Positions 7,833 to 16,568 of a stretch of DNA of 57,340 nucleotides are shown here, one piece after another. Made by a program: the position numbers and the translations under genes. Source of the stretch: Streptomyces olivochromogenes (GTDB lineage: Bacteria > Actinomycetota > Actinomycetes > Streptomycetales > Streptomycetaceae); the NCBI RefSeq assembly GCF_021538895.1, contig NZ_JADDRL010000060.1:1-57340 (forward strand), given 5' to 3'. How positions within the stretch are numbered: the stretch's first letter is position 1; every line of letters begins with the position of its first letter. Under the pieces are notes generated by a model. It ran no database searches and had not been told where the DNA came from. It saw only the letters and a program-made list of their open reading frames with translations.

Positions 7833-9317
7833 TCAGCGGGCGGCCGACCCCGGGGCCGGGACGGCGGGGCCGGGGGAATCGGCGAGACGGGTCTTGAGGG
7901 TCTGGGCGCCGAGGGCGAGGCAGACGCCGAGCAGCAGGACGTAGAACACGCCGATCTTGTGCAGGTCGTCGAGGAAGTACCACACCGACGTCAGCCCCGT
8001 GAACCAGAACGCCATGAGTGCGAACCCGCCCGTGCGCTCGTCCCGGTAGCCGGCGGTCAGGCACACCCCGGCGACGAGCCCCAGCAGCAGGGCGATGACG
8101 ACGTACCTCGTCTCCCAGCCCAGATTGGCGCGGGAGAACTCCGACCACACCGCCACGGCCTCCGCCACCGGAGCCCAGGCCACGGCACACGCCAGGCGGG
8201 CCGACCACAGCAGCAGCAGACACCCCGCGAGGCCGCTGAGCAGCGCGACCAGGGGGAAGCGCTCGGTGTCGATCATGTCGGTCCGCGACACCGTCACCGC
8301 GAGAGTGCTCCCGAGGAGTGCGACCATCCCCTCCGGCGTGGGCTGGAACACCACCCGGCCCAGGGACCTGATCCCGCCCGATCGCTTCGCGGGCCGGTCG
8401 TCCCGCGGAGCCTGCGCCAGCTCGGGCCGGTCCGCCTGGGCACGGGGATCCAGGGCGGTCGGGGTCGGTATCGCGGGCGCCGCGGGTATCCGCGCGGCCC
8501 GCTCCAGCTCCGCCTTCATCTCCGCCGCGTCGGTGAACCGGTCCTCCCGGCGCTTGTGCAGCGCCCGCAGCACGACCGCGTCCAGAGCCGGCGGCAGTCC
8601 CGGGCGCAGCCGCGACGGCGGCACGGGTTCCTGCACCAGGTGCTGGTGCATCACCGAGAACGGCGACTCACCGGTGTACGGAGGGCGGCCGGTCAGCAAC
8701 TCGTACAGCAGGCACCCCACCGCGTACAGGTCCGTCCGGTGGTCCGTGTCGCGGCCTTCGATCTGCTCCGGCGCCAGATAGGCGGGCGTACCGACCGCCA
8801 CGCCCGTCCCGGTCAGTCGGGTCGCCATCTCGCTGAGCGCCTTCGCGATACCGAAGTCGAGGACCTTGGCCGTCCCGGCCCGGGTGAACATGACGTTCGC
8901 CGGCTTGATGTCCCGGTGCACTATGCCGTGGCCGTGGCTGTGCCACAGGGCCTCGAGCACCTGCCCCGCCGCGTCCACCGCCTGCTCGGCCGGCAGCGGT
9001 CCGTCCACCAGTTCCTCGGCGAGGGTCCGGCCCTCGACGTACTCCATGACCAGGTACGGCACGGCGACGCCGTCCACCGCGTCCTCGCCCACGTCGTACA
9101 CGGTCGCCACGCCGGGGTGGTTGAGCGCGGCGGCCGCGTGCGCCTCGCGCTGGAACCGGGCGAGGAACTGCGGCTGCCGCACCAGCTCGGCGGAGAGCGT
9201 CTTGACCGCGACGGTACGGCGCAGGCGGCGATCGACGGCCCGGTACACCGTGCCCATCCCACCGTGGCCGAGCTGCTCCACCAGCTCGTACCGCTGCCCC
9301 AGCGTCCTGTGCTCCAC
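7833..9317 (-). CDS. membrane Ser/Thr protein kinase
   Basis: A 494-aa PknB-type kinase. The kinase domain covers about residues 10-270: Gly loop LGHGGMGTVY, lysine VAVKTL, catalytic loop HRDIKPANV, metal site DFGIA and activation-loop end GTPAYLAPEQ. After a Pro/Ala linker (about 275-320) come roughly six hydrophobic segments (e.g. MVALLGSTLAVTV, VVIALLLGLVAGVCL, FYVLLLGVCLALG), so the kinase is cytoplasmic with a C-terminal multi-pass membrane anchor instead of PASTA repeats. An upstream GTG at 9395 has no ribosome site; GTG 9317 follows GGGGGAAC by 6 nt and starts right at the kinase domain (EHRTLGQRYEL). Confidence 0.85.
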   Translation of the reverse strand: MEHRTLGQRYELVEQLGHGGMGTVYRAVDRRLRRTVAVKTLSAELVRQPQFLARFQREAHAAAALNHPGVATVYDVGEDAVDGVAVPYLVMEYVEGRTLAEELVDGPLPAEQAVDAAGQVLEALWHSHGHGIVHRDIKPANVMFTRAGTAKVLDFGIAKALSEMATRLTGTGVAVGTPAYLAPEQIEGRDTDHRTDLYAVGCLLYELLTGRPPYTGESPFSVMHQHLVQEPVPPSRLRPGLPPALDAVVLRALHKRREDRFTDAAEMKAELERAARIPAAPAIPTPTALDPRAQADRPELAQAPRDDRPAKRSGGIRSLGRVVFQPTPEGMVALLGSTLAVTVSRTDMIDTERFPLVALLSGLAGCLLLLWSARLACAVAWAPVAEAVAVWSEFSRANLGWETRYVVIALLLGLVAGVCLTAGYRDERTGGFALMAFWFTGLTSVWYFLDDLHKIGVFYVLLLGVCLALGAQTLKTRLADSPGPAVPAPGSAAR

Positions 9318-9487
9318 CGCGTTCCCCCAACGGCCGTCCAGGTCCTCGAACGTGTCGACGCGGACACTCCGCGGTTCGCGGATCGCGTGCGACACACGGA
9401 AGGAGACGGCGGACGCCGGGTACCGTTCCCATCCGATGACGTGATCAGAGCCTCATACGCGGGCGAGCACGAGGCACAGGCCTTTTC

Positions 9488-9523
9488 CAGCGCGTCTTGC
9501 AGCGCGTCCTACAGCGCGTCTTT
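9488..9523. repeat. three 12-bp direct repeats at a gene's 3' end
   Basis: CAGCGCGTCTTG, CAGCGCGTCCTA and CAGCGCGTCTTT lie head to tail. The middle copy holds the stop codon of the phosphoribosyltransferase gene (cta at 9509-9511, TAG on the coding strand). Confidence 0.7.
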
Positions 9524-10018
9524 CGACGGTGTGATCGGTGTGCCGGACTTGCGGCACGGAGGCAGCACGGACCACGGGAAGTTGATCCACTCCTCGGTGC
9601 GCTTCCACACGTACTCGCACTTCACGAGCGAGTGGGACTTCTCGTAGATCACCGCGGACCGCACCTCGGCGACGGTGTCGAGACAGAAGTCGCGGACCAG
9701 CTTCAGCGTCTTGCCGGTGTCGGCGACGTCGTCGGCGATCAGGACCTTCTTGTCGGAGAAGTCGATGGCGTTCGGGACGGGGGCGAGCATGACGGGCATG
9801 TCGAGGGTCGTCCCCACACCGGTGTAGAACTCGACGTTCACCAGGTGGATGTTCTTGCAGTCCAGGGCGTACGCGAGGCCGCCCGCCACGAACACCCCGC
9901 CGCGCGCGATGGAGAGCACTATGTCGGGCTCGTAGCCGTCGTCGGCGATGGTCTGGGCCAGCTCGCGGATGGCGTCGCCGAACCGCTCGTAGGTCAGATT
10001 CTCACGCACGTCGCTCAT
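9509..10018 (-). CDS. phosphoribosyltransferase (hypoxanthine/xanthine type)
   Basis: A 169-aa type I PRTase. The PRPP-binding signature is complete: VLIADDVADTGKT at about residues 91-103. Upstream motifs are IVLSIARGGVFVAG (about 34-47) and VEFYTGVG (PP loop region), downstream YEKSHSLVKCEYVWK and WINFPWSV, as in xanthine/guanine-type PRTases. It should transfer phosphoribose from PRPP to a purine base in nucleotide salvage. ATG 10018 begins MSDVRENLTYERFGDAI. It lies 7 bp downstream of dcd on the same strand, so the two nucleotide-metabolism genes form an operon driven by the dcd promoter. The exact base preference cannot be read from sequence. Confidence 0.85.
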   Translation of the reverse strand: MSDVRENLTYERFGDAIRELAQTIADDGYEPDIVLSIARGGVFVAGGLAYALDCKNIHLVNVEFYTGVGTTLDMPVMLAPVPNAIDFSDKKVLIADDVADTGKTLKLVRDFCLDTVAEVRSAVIYEKSHSLVKCEYVWKRTEEWINFPWSVLPPCRKSGTPITPSKDAL

Positions 10019-10025
10019 GCCGGGC

Positions 10026-10601
10026 TCACACCTGCGTCCGATGGAAGTTGAGGAAGGAACGCGAGGCCGTGGGCCCACGCTGGCCCTGGTAGCGGGAGCC
10101 GTAGCGCTCGCTGCCGTAGGGGTGCTCGGCCGGCGAGCTGAGCCGGAACATGCACAGCTGGCCGATCTTCATGCCGGGCCAGAGCTTGATGGGCAGGGTG
10201 GCGAGGTTCGACAGCTCCAGGGTCACGTGCCCGGAGAAGCCCGGGTCGATGAACCCGGCGGTGGAGTGCGTGACGAGCCCGAGGCGGCCCAGGCTGCTCT
10301 TGCCCTCCAGGCGCGAGGCGAGATCGTCGGGCAGGGAGATGACCTCGTACGTCGAGGCGAGCACGAACTCCCCGGGGTGCAGGATGAACGGCTCGTCGCC
10401 CTCCGGCTCGACGAGCCGGGTCAGGTCGGCCTGCTCGATGGAGGGGTCGATGTGCGGGTACCGGTGGTTCTCGAACACCCGGAAGTAGCGGTCCAGCCGC
10501 ACGTCGATGCTCGACGGCTGCACCATGGATTCGTCATACGGATCGATCCGTACCCGCCCGGCATCGATCTCGGCCCGGATGTCCTTGTCTGAGAGAAGCA
10601 C
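10026..10601 (-). CDS. dcd: dCTP deaminase
   Basis: A 191-aa protein, the usual length. It converts dCTP to dUTP and ammonia, feeding dUTP to dUTPase for dTMP synthesis. Family motifs are clear: start LLSDKDIRAEI, then MVQPSSIDVRLD, the catalytic core GKSSLGRLGLVTHSTAG and FIDPGFSGHVTLELSN, and the C-terminal YQGQRGPTAS that closes over the nucleotide. GTG 10601 is the start: it gives the expected N-terminus and lies 6 nt downstream of a -10 hexamer, so the mRNA is probably leaderless. The phosphoribosyltransferase follows 7 bp later. Confidence 0.95.
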   Translation of the reverse strand: MLLSDKDIRAEIDAGRVRIDPYDESMVQPSSIDVRLDRYFRVFENHRYPHIDPSIEQADLTRLVEPEGDEPFILHPGEFVLASTYEVISLPDDLASRLEGKSSLGRLGLVTHSTAGFIDPGFSGHVTLELSNLATLPIKLWPGMKIGQLCMFRLSSPAEHPYGSERYGSRYQGQRGPTASRSFLNFHRTQV

Positions 10602-10607
10602 GACCCG

Positions 10608-10638
10608 AGGATACGCAAGGGGCGCGGAGCCGTGACAA
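10608..10638 (-). promoter_or_regulatory. leaderless promoter of dcd
   Basis: On the minus strand, TTGTCA (-35, 10633-10638), 19 bp, TATCCT (-10, 10608-10613), then 6 nt to GTG at 10601. The expected transcript start falls on or next to the start codon, and no Shine-Dalgarno sequence is present. Confidence 0.6.
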
Positions 10639-10681
10639 TCGTGACGACTCCGCGCGCCGGTACTGCTGCCGCTGTGTCCCG

Positions 10682-10840
10682 CTATCGCCTCTCGAGCGTC
10701 ACCGGCACCGCGCTGCGGAGCCGGGCACACTGTGGACACCGGACGAGCCGGCCGGGGCCGAGTCGCTCGGCCTGCTGCATCGGGAACGAAGCGGTGCTGA
10801 AGACGTGCCCATCGGCACAGCGGACGAGGGTGCGTTCCAT
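10682..10840 (-). CDS. small zinc-ribbon protein
   Basis: A 52-aa protein: MERTLVRCADGHVFSTASFP, then MQQAERLGPGRLVRCPQCAR, then LRSAVPVTLERR. RCxDGH plus CPQC gives one Cys, one His and two Cys spaced like a zinc ribbon. Proteins of this look and length recur in Streptomyces, sometimes annotated only as hypothetical. ATG 10840 has AGGAC about 5 nt upstream. Role unknown; small zinc ribbons often bind nucleic acid or partner proteins. It is encoded upstream of dcd on the same strand with an 80-bp gap that holds the dcd promoter. Confidence 0.65.
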   Translation of the reverse strand: MERTLVRCADGHVFSTASFPMQQAERLGPGRLVRCPQCARLRSAVPVTLERR

Positions 10841-11124
10841 CAAGTCCTAGAGTCCCTTCCCCAAGAGCCGCGTCTGGCTTGATGCCCTGACGACAAAAGC
10901 CACATTACGGGATCAAAGAGACGACCCTCCAGGCGGCGCTCCGGCGTCCACATCGCCCCGCCGGGCCCCTCTCCCACACCCCTACCGTACGCCCCAACTC
11001 CGGTCGCCCGCAGCCGGATCCCTCCCCTGAAACACACTCAGACCCCATGGCCTGAGCGTCGGGGGTTCACGATGAGGTACAGTGAGCGAGCGTTCGGACA
11101 CCGATTGATCGGATCCGTAATTAC

Positions 11125-11198
11125 GCGGGTGTAGTTTAATGGTAGAACATCAGCTTCCCAAGCTGAGAGCGCGAGTTCGATTCTCGTCACCCGCTCCA
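11125..11198 (+). tRNA. tRNA-Gly (anticodon CCC), CCA encoded
   Basis: The cloverleaf is complete. Acceptor GCGGGTG pairs with CACCCGC (11188-11194), discriminator T, then encoded CCA at 11196-11198. The D arm has TAGTTTAATGGTAGAAC, the anticodon stem TCAGC/GCTGA encloses TTCCCAA (anticodon CCC), and the T arm has GAGTTCGATTCTC. The short D loop and 71-nt body fit tRNA-Gly. Confidence 0.95.
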
Positions 11199-11203
11199 TG
11201 AAG

Positions 11204-11233
11204 AAGGCCCAGGTCAGAGACCCGGGCCTTTTT
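11204..11233 (+). terminator. terminator of tRNA-Gly
   Basis: AAGGCCC-A-GGTC pairs with GACC-C-GGGCCTT around loop AGA, followed by a T5 run. It starts 6 nt after the encoded CCA. Confidence 0.75.
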
Positions 11234-11418
11234 GCTGTTCACAGTGATCAGTCGCCGCGTGCCAGATTCGCGCCAAAAGGCTTGTCGGCCCCTTTTCGGG
11301 GCCTCCGCCCGAGCCCTCCGAACAGTGGCGTCGAGGCCGCGGCGGCGACCTCTTCCTGCCGCTCGTCGTCGGAGTGCTGATAGATCAGCGCGGCCTTTTC
11401 TCGGAGGACTGCCCGGCC

Positions 11419-13716
11419 TCATGAGGGGCTGCCGGGGCGGACGGTGAGGTAGGTCCACCGGCTCCACACGCTGCCGGTCTGTGCGCCCTTGGCCGGCGGC
11501 GTGTAGTGGCCGCGGATGCGGTAGTGGTCGTTGCTCGCGAAGAGCTTCAGAGCCCGGCCGTAGCCGTACCAGTCGTCGGAGTACAAGGGCACGCAACTCT
11601 GCGAGGTGACCTGGTGCCAGGCCTCCGAGTAGTAGTGCTCGACGTACACCGACGTACAGCCGCCGGACTGATGGGGAGTGATCTTCAGGTCGAAGCCCAT
11701 GTTGACTTCGGACTTGTAGAAGACCTGGTAGGTGGTGGATCCGATGCGAGTGGTCGAGAGCGGCCACTGCATCTCCGTCCGGACCGTCGGCGTGAGGCCT
11801 GCGCTGGTGGTCACCGTGCGCGGGGCGTAACGGTAGTCCCCCGCGAAGGCCGCGCTGAGGACGGTGTTGCGGGTGATCTTGTAATACGCGACGAGGTTCC
11901 CGTGCGCGTCGACCTTGCCGCTCTTGAGCGGCGTCCGCGACTTGCCCGCGGGCTGGTCGTACAGCGTCACGGAGCGGGAGTTGTAGGTGCTCCCCAGATG
12001 CGCGGTGACCTTGACGGTCGCGCCGGAGTGGTACGACTTCGCGTCAGTCCCCACACTCAGGGCCGGCGTGGCTCGGGATACCTGCACCTTCGCCGACGCC
12101 GTGACCGGGAGGTAGGAGGTACCACCGTCGTAGGTGAAGGCGTACGTGTTCGCGCCGCCGACCTGCGGGGTGTCGTGGAGGGCGAAGCTGCCGTCAGCGG
12201 CGACGGGCACGGTGCCCACCGAGTAGCCGGAGGGGTGCTTCAGGTCGGTCTTGACGACGTGGACCGCGCCGGTCGTCACATGCGCATGCGGCCAGGTGAG
12301 GTGACCGGTGACGGTGACCGGTGCGGCACGATCGGCGGAGGAGGGAGCGGTCAGCGCCATGGTGGGTGCGTACTTGGCGACCGGGATGTCGAAGGACCGT
12401 CCGGCCGGTCCGTAGTGGCCGCTGCCGGAGTAGTCGACGCGGAAGCTCAGTTGACCGGTGAGGGGTGCCGTGCCGTCGACGCGGTAGGAGCCGAAGAAGC
12501 CGACCGGGCTCGCCGGGGTGGCTGTCGGGTCCGGGACGAGCACGCCGTCCGGATCGACGTCGTCGTAGCGCGTGATGCGTACGGTGCCGGGAATCATGGA
12601 TTCCCGGGGGCTGAGGCCGAGGGTCGAATCGGGCGACACCACGAACGAGTAGGCCTCGCCGGGGGCGAGCGGAGCGGTCCAGCTTCCGTGGAGCGTGACC
12701 GGTGCGATTTCCGGGTTACGAGAGATGTGGAGCGTCGGTGTTCCCCCGGAGGCGTCGACGGCCACGCCGTAGGCCCGGCTCTCGTCCGGTGCCCAGGCGA
12801 GGCCGTGCGCGGCGGAGTTCAGCTCCCGGGCGTAGAAGTACTCGGTGTAGTTGCCCTCGCCCGTTTCCGGAAACGTCACGACCCCGCGGTCGCCACTGGC
12901 CATGGTCCCGTCCGGGGCCACGGCGACAGCCCGGCCGTACACCCCCGTGGCGAACTGCCCGTCGACCGCCAGATCCGAAGTGCGGTACCGATTGGCGGTC
13001 GCGCCTTGAAATGACGGGACCGCCAGATGCAGCCCGTCCGCCGTGACCGCGAAGTCACTCAGGTCGGGGATGGGCAGCGCCTTCGCGGCCTGCCGGGTCA
13101 GCGCACCGCCCTGGGCCCGGTATGTGACGAAGGCGGCGGTGTCGCCCGTCTGCACGGCGGCCGCGAGTACGCCGGACGGCGTCGGGGTCGTCGCCAGCGT
13201 GGGCGCTGCTGCCCAACTGCCGGAATCCTGCCGCAAAGTGACCGTACCGGCGCCGTCGACGGATCCGATGCCGCCGACGCCTGCTGTGCCGTAGCCGAAC
13301 CAGAGGGTGCCCCCGGCGACGGCCAGCGAGTCCGGATGGGTACCCACACCCGTGCCGTAACGAGCCGACTCGGTCAGCTTCTCCGTACTGATCGCCGCGA
13401 TCGCGTCCTGGCCCGGGAGAGCCGCGTACAGCGCGGATCCGTCGTCCGAGAGGGCCAGACCGGTGGCACCTGGCTCACCACTGATCACCGTCGGGTTCCC
13501 GCCGTCGAGGTCGGTGACGAGAATGCCGTCGGTGCCGGGGCCGCCGCTGATGAACAGGTGTGCGTGCGGCTCGTCCACGACCATGTGCGAGAAGTGCGCG
13601 ATCGGCAGCGGTATGTCCGACGCCGCGTACGAGTCGACCGCGCCGGGACCGATGACAGTCGTCAGTCCCACGAGCAGCGCTGCGGCGGTTGGCGACGAGA
13701 ATCGCGCCAGCTTCAT
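11419..13716 (-). CDS. secreted beta-propeller protein with Ig-like repeats
   Basis: A 765-aa exported protein. The signal peptide is KLARFSSPTAAALLVGLTTV, cleaved near YAASD. The N-terminal half (about 30-340) is a YVTN/SMP-30-like propeller: HMVVDEPHAHLFISGGPGTD, ILVTDLDGG, ATGLALSDDGSALYAALPG, TLWFGYGTAG. The second half has Ig-like domains of bacterial adhesin type (YAPTMALTAPSSADRAAPVT, LSVGTDAKSYHSGATVKVTA). The C-terminus (about 660-765) has Cys pairs (GGCTSVYV, TSQSCVPL) and ends TYLTVRPGSPS. ATG 13716 follows GGGGGCC. A paralogue with the same order is at 21272-23227. No catalytic site is seen; a cell-surface binding role is inferred. Confidence 0.75.
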   Translation of the reverse strand: MKLARFSSPTAAALLVGLTTVIGPGAVDSYAASDIPLPIAHFSHMVVDEPHAHLFISGGPGTDGILVTDLDGGNPTVISGEPGATGLALSDDGSALYAALPGQDAIAAISTEKLTESARYGTGVGTHPDSLAVAGGTLWFGYGTAGVGGIGSVDGAGTVTLRQDSGSWAAAPTLATTPTPSGVLAAAVQTGDTAAFVTYRAQGGALTRQAAKALPIPDLSDFAVTADGLHLAVPSFQGATANRYRTSDLAVDGQFATGVYGRAVAVAPDGTMASGDRGVVTFPETGEGNYTEYFYARELNSAAHGLAWAPDESRAYGVAVDASGGTPTLHISRNPEIAPVTLHGSWTAPLAPGEAYSFVVSPDSTLGLSPRESMIPGTVRITRYDDVDPDGVLVPDPTATPASPVGFFGSYRVDGTAPLTGQLSFRVDYSGSGHYGPAGRSFDIPVAKYAPTMALTAPSSADRAAPVTVTGHLTWPHAHVTTGAVHVVKTDLKHPSGYSVGTVPVAADGSFALHDTPQVGGANTYAFTYDGGTSYLPVTASAKVQVSRATPALSVGTDAKSYHSGATVKVTAHLGSTYNSRSVTLYDQPAGKSRTPLKSGKVDAHGNLVAYYKITRNTVLSAAFAGDYRYAPRTVTTSAGLTPTVRTEMQWPLSTTRIGSTTYQVFYKSEVNMGFDLKITPHQSGGCTSVYVEHYYSEAWHQVTSQSCVPLYSDDWYGYGRALKLFASNDHYRIRGHYTPPAKGAQTGSVWSRWTYLTVRPGSPS

Positions 13717-13810
13717 GAAAGGCCCCCACATAACCTTCACGATCAAGGGGCGCAACCTAGCATGGGGAAGGTCGGGCCACGACAGTGGGTGGGGCGGATC
13801 AGGGGGTGTC

Positions 13811-14203
13811 ATGGGTAACAAAGAGACGGAACAGGGGGCGATCTCACGTGTGTTGGACTTGGAGCGAGCCGCCGGCCGCGATCCCGAGGACGTCCGCAGC
13901 TCGGGCCTCCCGTACGACGTCGAGAGTTCACCCCGCATGATCGAGGTGAAGGCCTTCAGTCGCTCGGCGCGCAGTGAAGCGCTGCCGCTGGAACACCGGC
14001 AAGTGTTGGCCGCCAGGGCGAACCCCGAGCACTACTACCTCTATGTGGTCGACAACCTCGCGGGTCTCGACGGGGCAGAGATCGGAGTGCGTATTTTGCA
14101 CGGAGAGGCGCTGCTGGCAATGATCGAGCGATCCCAGCCCCAGATCACGTACTGGCCCACCTTCAGGGCAACCGAGTACGACCAGGCGGAGCGGCTGCAG
14201 TGA
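13811..14203 (+). CDS. DUF3883-like protein (restriction-endonuclease-like fold)
   Basis: A 130-aa protein. GRDPEDVRSSGLPYDVES followed by RMIEVKAFS is the signature of DUF3883 domains, where D and ExK belong to a PD-(D/E)XK nuclease-like core. It continues with a helix (LEHRQVLAARANPEHYYLYV), VVDNLAG and a C-terminal ITYWPTFRATEY. In larger proteins this domain is fused to helicases or other defence enzymes; here it stands alone with no helicase or methylase next to it. ATG 13811 follows AGGGGG. It is divergent from the propeller gene (94 bp between starts). Catalytic activity is possible but not shown. Confidence 0.6.
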   Translation: MGNKETEQGAISRVLDLERAAGRDPEDVRSSGLPYDVESSPRMIEVKAFSRSARSEALPLEHRQVLAARANPEHYYLYVVDNLAGLDGAEIGVRILHGEALLAMIERSQPQITYWPTFRATEYDQAERLQ

Positions 14204-14304
14204 GACGTGCTGTACAGCAGTGAAGTACAGCGACCGCCGCCGCACGAAGCTGTGCCGGAGTTCCCGGGCGTCCATTCGTCAGCATTGATGGCCGGGGCGG
14301 TCCT

Positions 14305-14577
14305 CTAACGCGGTTCGTGGGCCGCCGCCCGGCAGGCGCCGGTCGCGGCGCCGCCCGCCACTCCGGCCCCGGTCAGCCCGGTCACACAACCCTGAAGGTC
14401 TCCGACCACGCCACGGCCGCAGGCCGCTGTGACGGAGTCGGAAGCGGTCGCACCGGCCAGTTCGGCCATCCGTGTGCAGGCGGGGATGTCCGCCCGGGCG
14501 GGAGCGGCGAGGACCGCGCCGCCGAGGGTGAGGGTCAGGCCGGTGAGGGCACCGGCGATACGGGTCGACGTGCGCAT
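14305..14577 (-). CDS. small secreted protein
   Basis: A 90-aa protein with a Sec signal peptide (RTSTRIAGALTGLTLTLGGA, cleavage near APARA-DIPA). The mature part is about 60 aa, Ala/Gly/Thr-rich, with four Cys (IPACTRM, TAACGRG, LQGCVTG, TGACRAA), probably two disulfides. Start ATG 14577; upstream AGGTG. I do not recognise the family. It could be a small extracellular signal, inhibitor or wall protein. Confidence 0.55.
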   Translation of the reverse strand: MRTSTRIAGALTGLTLTLGGAVLAAPARADIPACTRMAELAGATASDSVTAACGRGVVGDLQGCVTGLTGAGVAGGAATGACRAAAHEPR

Positions 14578-15194
14578 GGGACGCACCTGCCTTCCGAGTT
14601 GGTCGCGCGGTCCCGGTCCCGGCGGGCCGGATCCACGCGGTAAGGCCGCCTGGCGACGCTCGGTGAGTGGTGCCCCGGCCGGCGGGCTCACAGACTGACC
14701 GCACGAATCGCGTCGCATCCATTGAGCCGCACCGGGACATGGTCGCGTCGCCAGGCCGAAGGAGAAGGCTCCGGACCGGATGAGACGCACTCGGACCTCC
14801 ACTCGCGGGCCCCTCACTCCAGCGTCGCACCCTCTCCCCCGCCCGTCCTGGGCAGCCAGGGGCGGCCGCGCTGAGTAACTGCGATTGCGCGAAGCGCGGT
14901 AGCCGGCCCGTCCTGCCGACCAGGTGGATCGGACGGCCCAGCGTCCCGCCCGGCCTGCCCCCCGGCACACCGCCGGGCGCGCCTCGGCCGGGGAGGCGGC
15001 AGGCCTTCGCTTCCCCGCGAGGTGCAGGGCCGCCACTGGGGTGGCACTTCACGGCGAGCGTCGATGGGAGGCCAAGGTGTCGCCTGCCACGACTCGCGTG
15101 TCTGCTCGCCGTCACCCATTCTGAGTAATAGGCCGTTCCTGGCAGCCCGGTCATCCCGAAGCACCGGACCAGGGACACGCGAGAGGAGAAGGCC
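14578..15194. other. intergenic region without a convincing gene
   Basis: About 600 bp between two divergently oriented small secreted-protein genes. Open frames exist on both strands but translate to Arg/Pro/Gly-rich sequence without a codon or family signature. It must hold the promoters of both genes. The stretch CCATTCTGAGTAATAGG near 15115-15135 is the most AT-rich part and a plausible promoter site for the 15195 gene. Confidence 0.4.
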
Positions 15195-15404
15195 ATGCGC
15201 ACACGACGACTGCTTGGGCTCGCCCTCGCCACTGCAACCCTCGCCGGCATGAGCGCCGTCGGCGCCGCCACCGCTCGGGCAGCGACGTATCCGTCCATCT
15301 CGGCCGAAGAGTGCACGGCCCAGGGTGGAACGGTCAACCAGGGCGGCCCTTACCTCCCCCCCACGTGCAAGTTCCCCGACGGGCACTCGGAACGCATTAC
15401 CTGA
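15195..15404 (+). CDS. small secreted peptide
   Basis: A 69-aa protein. The signal peptide RTRRLLGLALATATLAGMSA ends near ARAATYP, leaving a mature peptide of about 40 aa: SAEECTAQGGTV, NQGGPYLPPTCKF, PDGHSERIT. Two Cys probably form one disulfide. ATG 15195 is preceded by GAGAGGAGAAGG, a strong ribosome site. Peptides with a C-x(n)-GGxV-x(n)-C pattern are common exported hypotheticals in actinomycetes; function unknown. Confidence 0.65.
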   Translation: MRTRRLLGLALATATLAGMSAVGAATARAATYPSISAEECTAQGGTVNQGGPYLPPTCKFPDGHSERIT

Positions 15405-15530
15405 GCGTGTCTTCGGCGGCAACGTCAGCACGATGAAGCGGTCTTGACCGCTTGCTGGAGCACGTACTGCGCCTCGCCGTCAGCTCGGCAGGCCGCTGCC
15501 GAGAAGGCCCGTGGCCAAGTTGGCCGGGCC

Positions 15531-16568
15531 CTACCGGAGGTGCAGCCCCACCACCAGGCCCGCGTGATCGGACGGCCACAGGCCCTTGGGAGTCCGGTCC
15601 CTCACCTTGTCTCCGATCAGGTGGGCGGAGGCGGCCGAAAGGTGTGCGGGCTGGTAGAAGACGTAGTCGATGCGCGCACTGAGTTTGGACGGCAGGTTGC
15701 GCAGATCGGGGTCCTGAACGGCGGTGAATCCGCCGCCGGGGCCGTGGACGGTCCGCCAGGCGTCGTCGTAGCCGCCGTTGGTGAACGTGGCGTACGGTCC
15801 GGTCGCTTCGGTGGGCAGGGTGTTGAAGTCGCCAAGAGCGGTGACGGGATACGGCGACTGTGCCAGCGCGGCGTACAGCTCCCGCCCCTGGGCGTTGCGA
15901 ATGGCCGGCACCCCTGGCTGTAGGTGTGTGGTGGCCACCCGCACCCGTGTCGACTTGCCCTTGAGGGCGACGTCCACCGCGGACCAGCCCCTCAGGGTGG
16001 TGAAGGTGAATCCGAACGGGGTGGTGATGACGAGCTTCGCGGCATAGAGGTGCGCCTGCGCGTTCGTCACCGAGACTCCGTCCTGTACCAGGATCGCGTC
16101 CCGGTTCGTGAAACTCGCCTGTTCGGTGGCACTGATCGGCAGGGTGGTGGTGCCGGTGTCGTCGACCGCGACGGCCCGGTAGTGGAGACCTGCCCTGCGC
16201 AGCTCGCGGAGCAGGATGTCCAGGAAGTCGTAAGTGGTGTGGAGGCGACCGCCGAGCCGGCCCTTCTTCCACAGAGCCACCTCTTGCAGGCCGATGGCCT
16301 CGGGGCGCTCGCTCCTGAGCAGGCGCGAGATGGCCCGGGCGCGGGAGGGGAAGTCGGTGGCGACCACCTGGTCGTAGGCGATCCCGGCTCGCGCGACGAG
16401 CTCCTGCGGAGTCTGCGCAAGGGCCAGAGGGGCGAGGTCGGCGCCCAGATAGATGTTGTACGTGGCGACCTTGAGCTGCCGCGTTCCGGCCTGAGCCGGC
16501 GCGGCCAGGCCCAGTGTCGCGGCAACCAGCCCCACGACGGCCAGAAGTGCCGCCCATCTGCGTGCCAT
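15531..16568 (-). CDS. secreted endonuclease/exonuclease/phosphatase-family enzyme
   Basis: A 345-aa exported protein with signal peptide ARRWAALLAVVGLVAATLG (cleavage near APAQA-GTRQ). The full EEP (DNase I/sphingomyelinase) motif set is present in order: KVATYNIYLGADL (metal site Asn), IGLQEVALW (Glu), TTHLQPG, VTALGDFNTLP (Asp-Phe-Asn), ARIDYVFYQP and LWPSDHAGLVVGLHLR (catalytic Asp-His). It should cleave a phosphodiester or phosphomonoester outside the cell; nuclease, sphingomyelinase or inositol phosphatase activity cannot be separated by eye. The N-terminal half looks like endonuclease/phosphatase proteins annotated near phospholipases in Streptomyces. Confidence 0.8.
   Translation of the reverse strand: MARRWAALLAVVGLVAATLGLAAPAQAGTRQLKVATYNIYLGADLAPLALAQTPQELVARAGIAYDQVVATDFPSRARAISRLLRSERPEAIGLQEVALWKKGRLGGRLHTTYDFLDILLRELRRAGLHYRAVAVDDTGTTTLPISATEQASFTNRDAILVQDGVSVTNAQAHLYAAKLVITTPFGFTFTTLRGWSAVDVALKGKSTRVRVATTHLQPGVPAIRNAQGRELYAALAQSPYPVTALGDFNTLPTEATGPYATFTNGGYDDAWRTVHGPGGGFTAVQDPDLRNLPSKLSARIDYVFYQPAHLSAASAHLIGDKVRDRTPKGLWPSDHAGLVVGLHLR

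Noticed and set aside
9318..9395. Upstream GTG start of the Ser/Thr kinase
   Set aside because: No ribosome site; the extra residues lie before the kinase fold, while GTG 9317 has GGGGGAAC at the right distance.
11125..11198. tRNA-Gly as attachment site of an integrated element
   Set aside because: I see no second copy of the tRNA 3' end and no integrase gene in the window.
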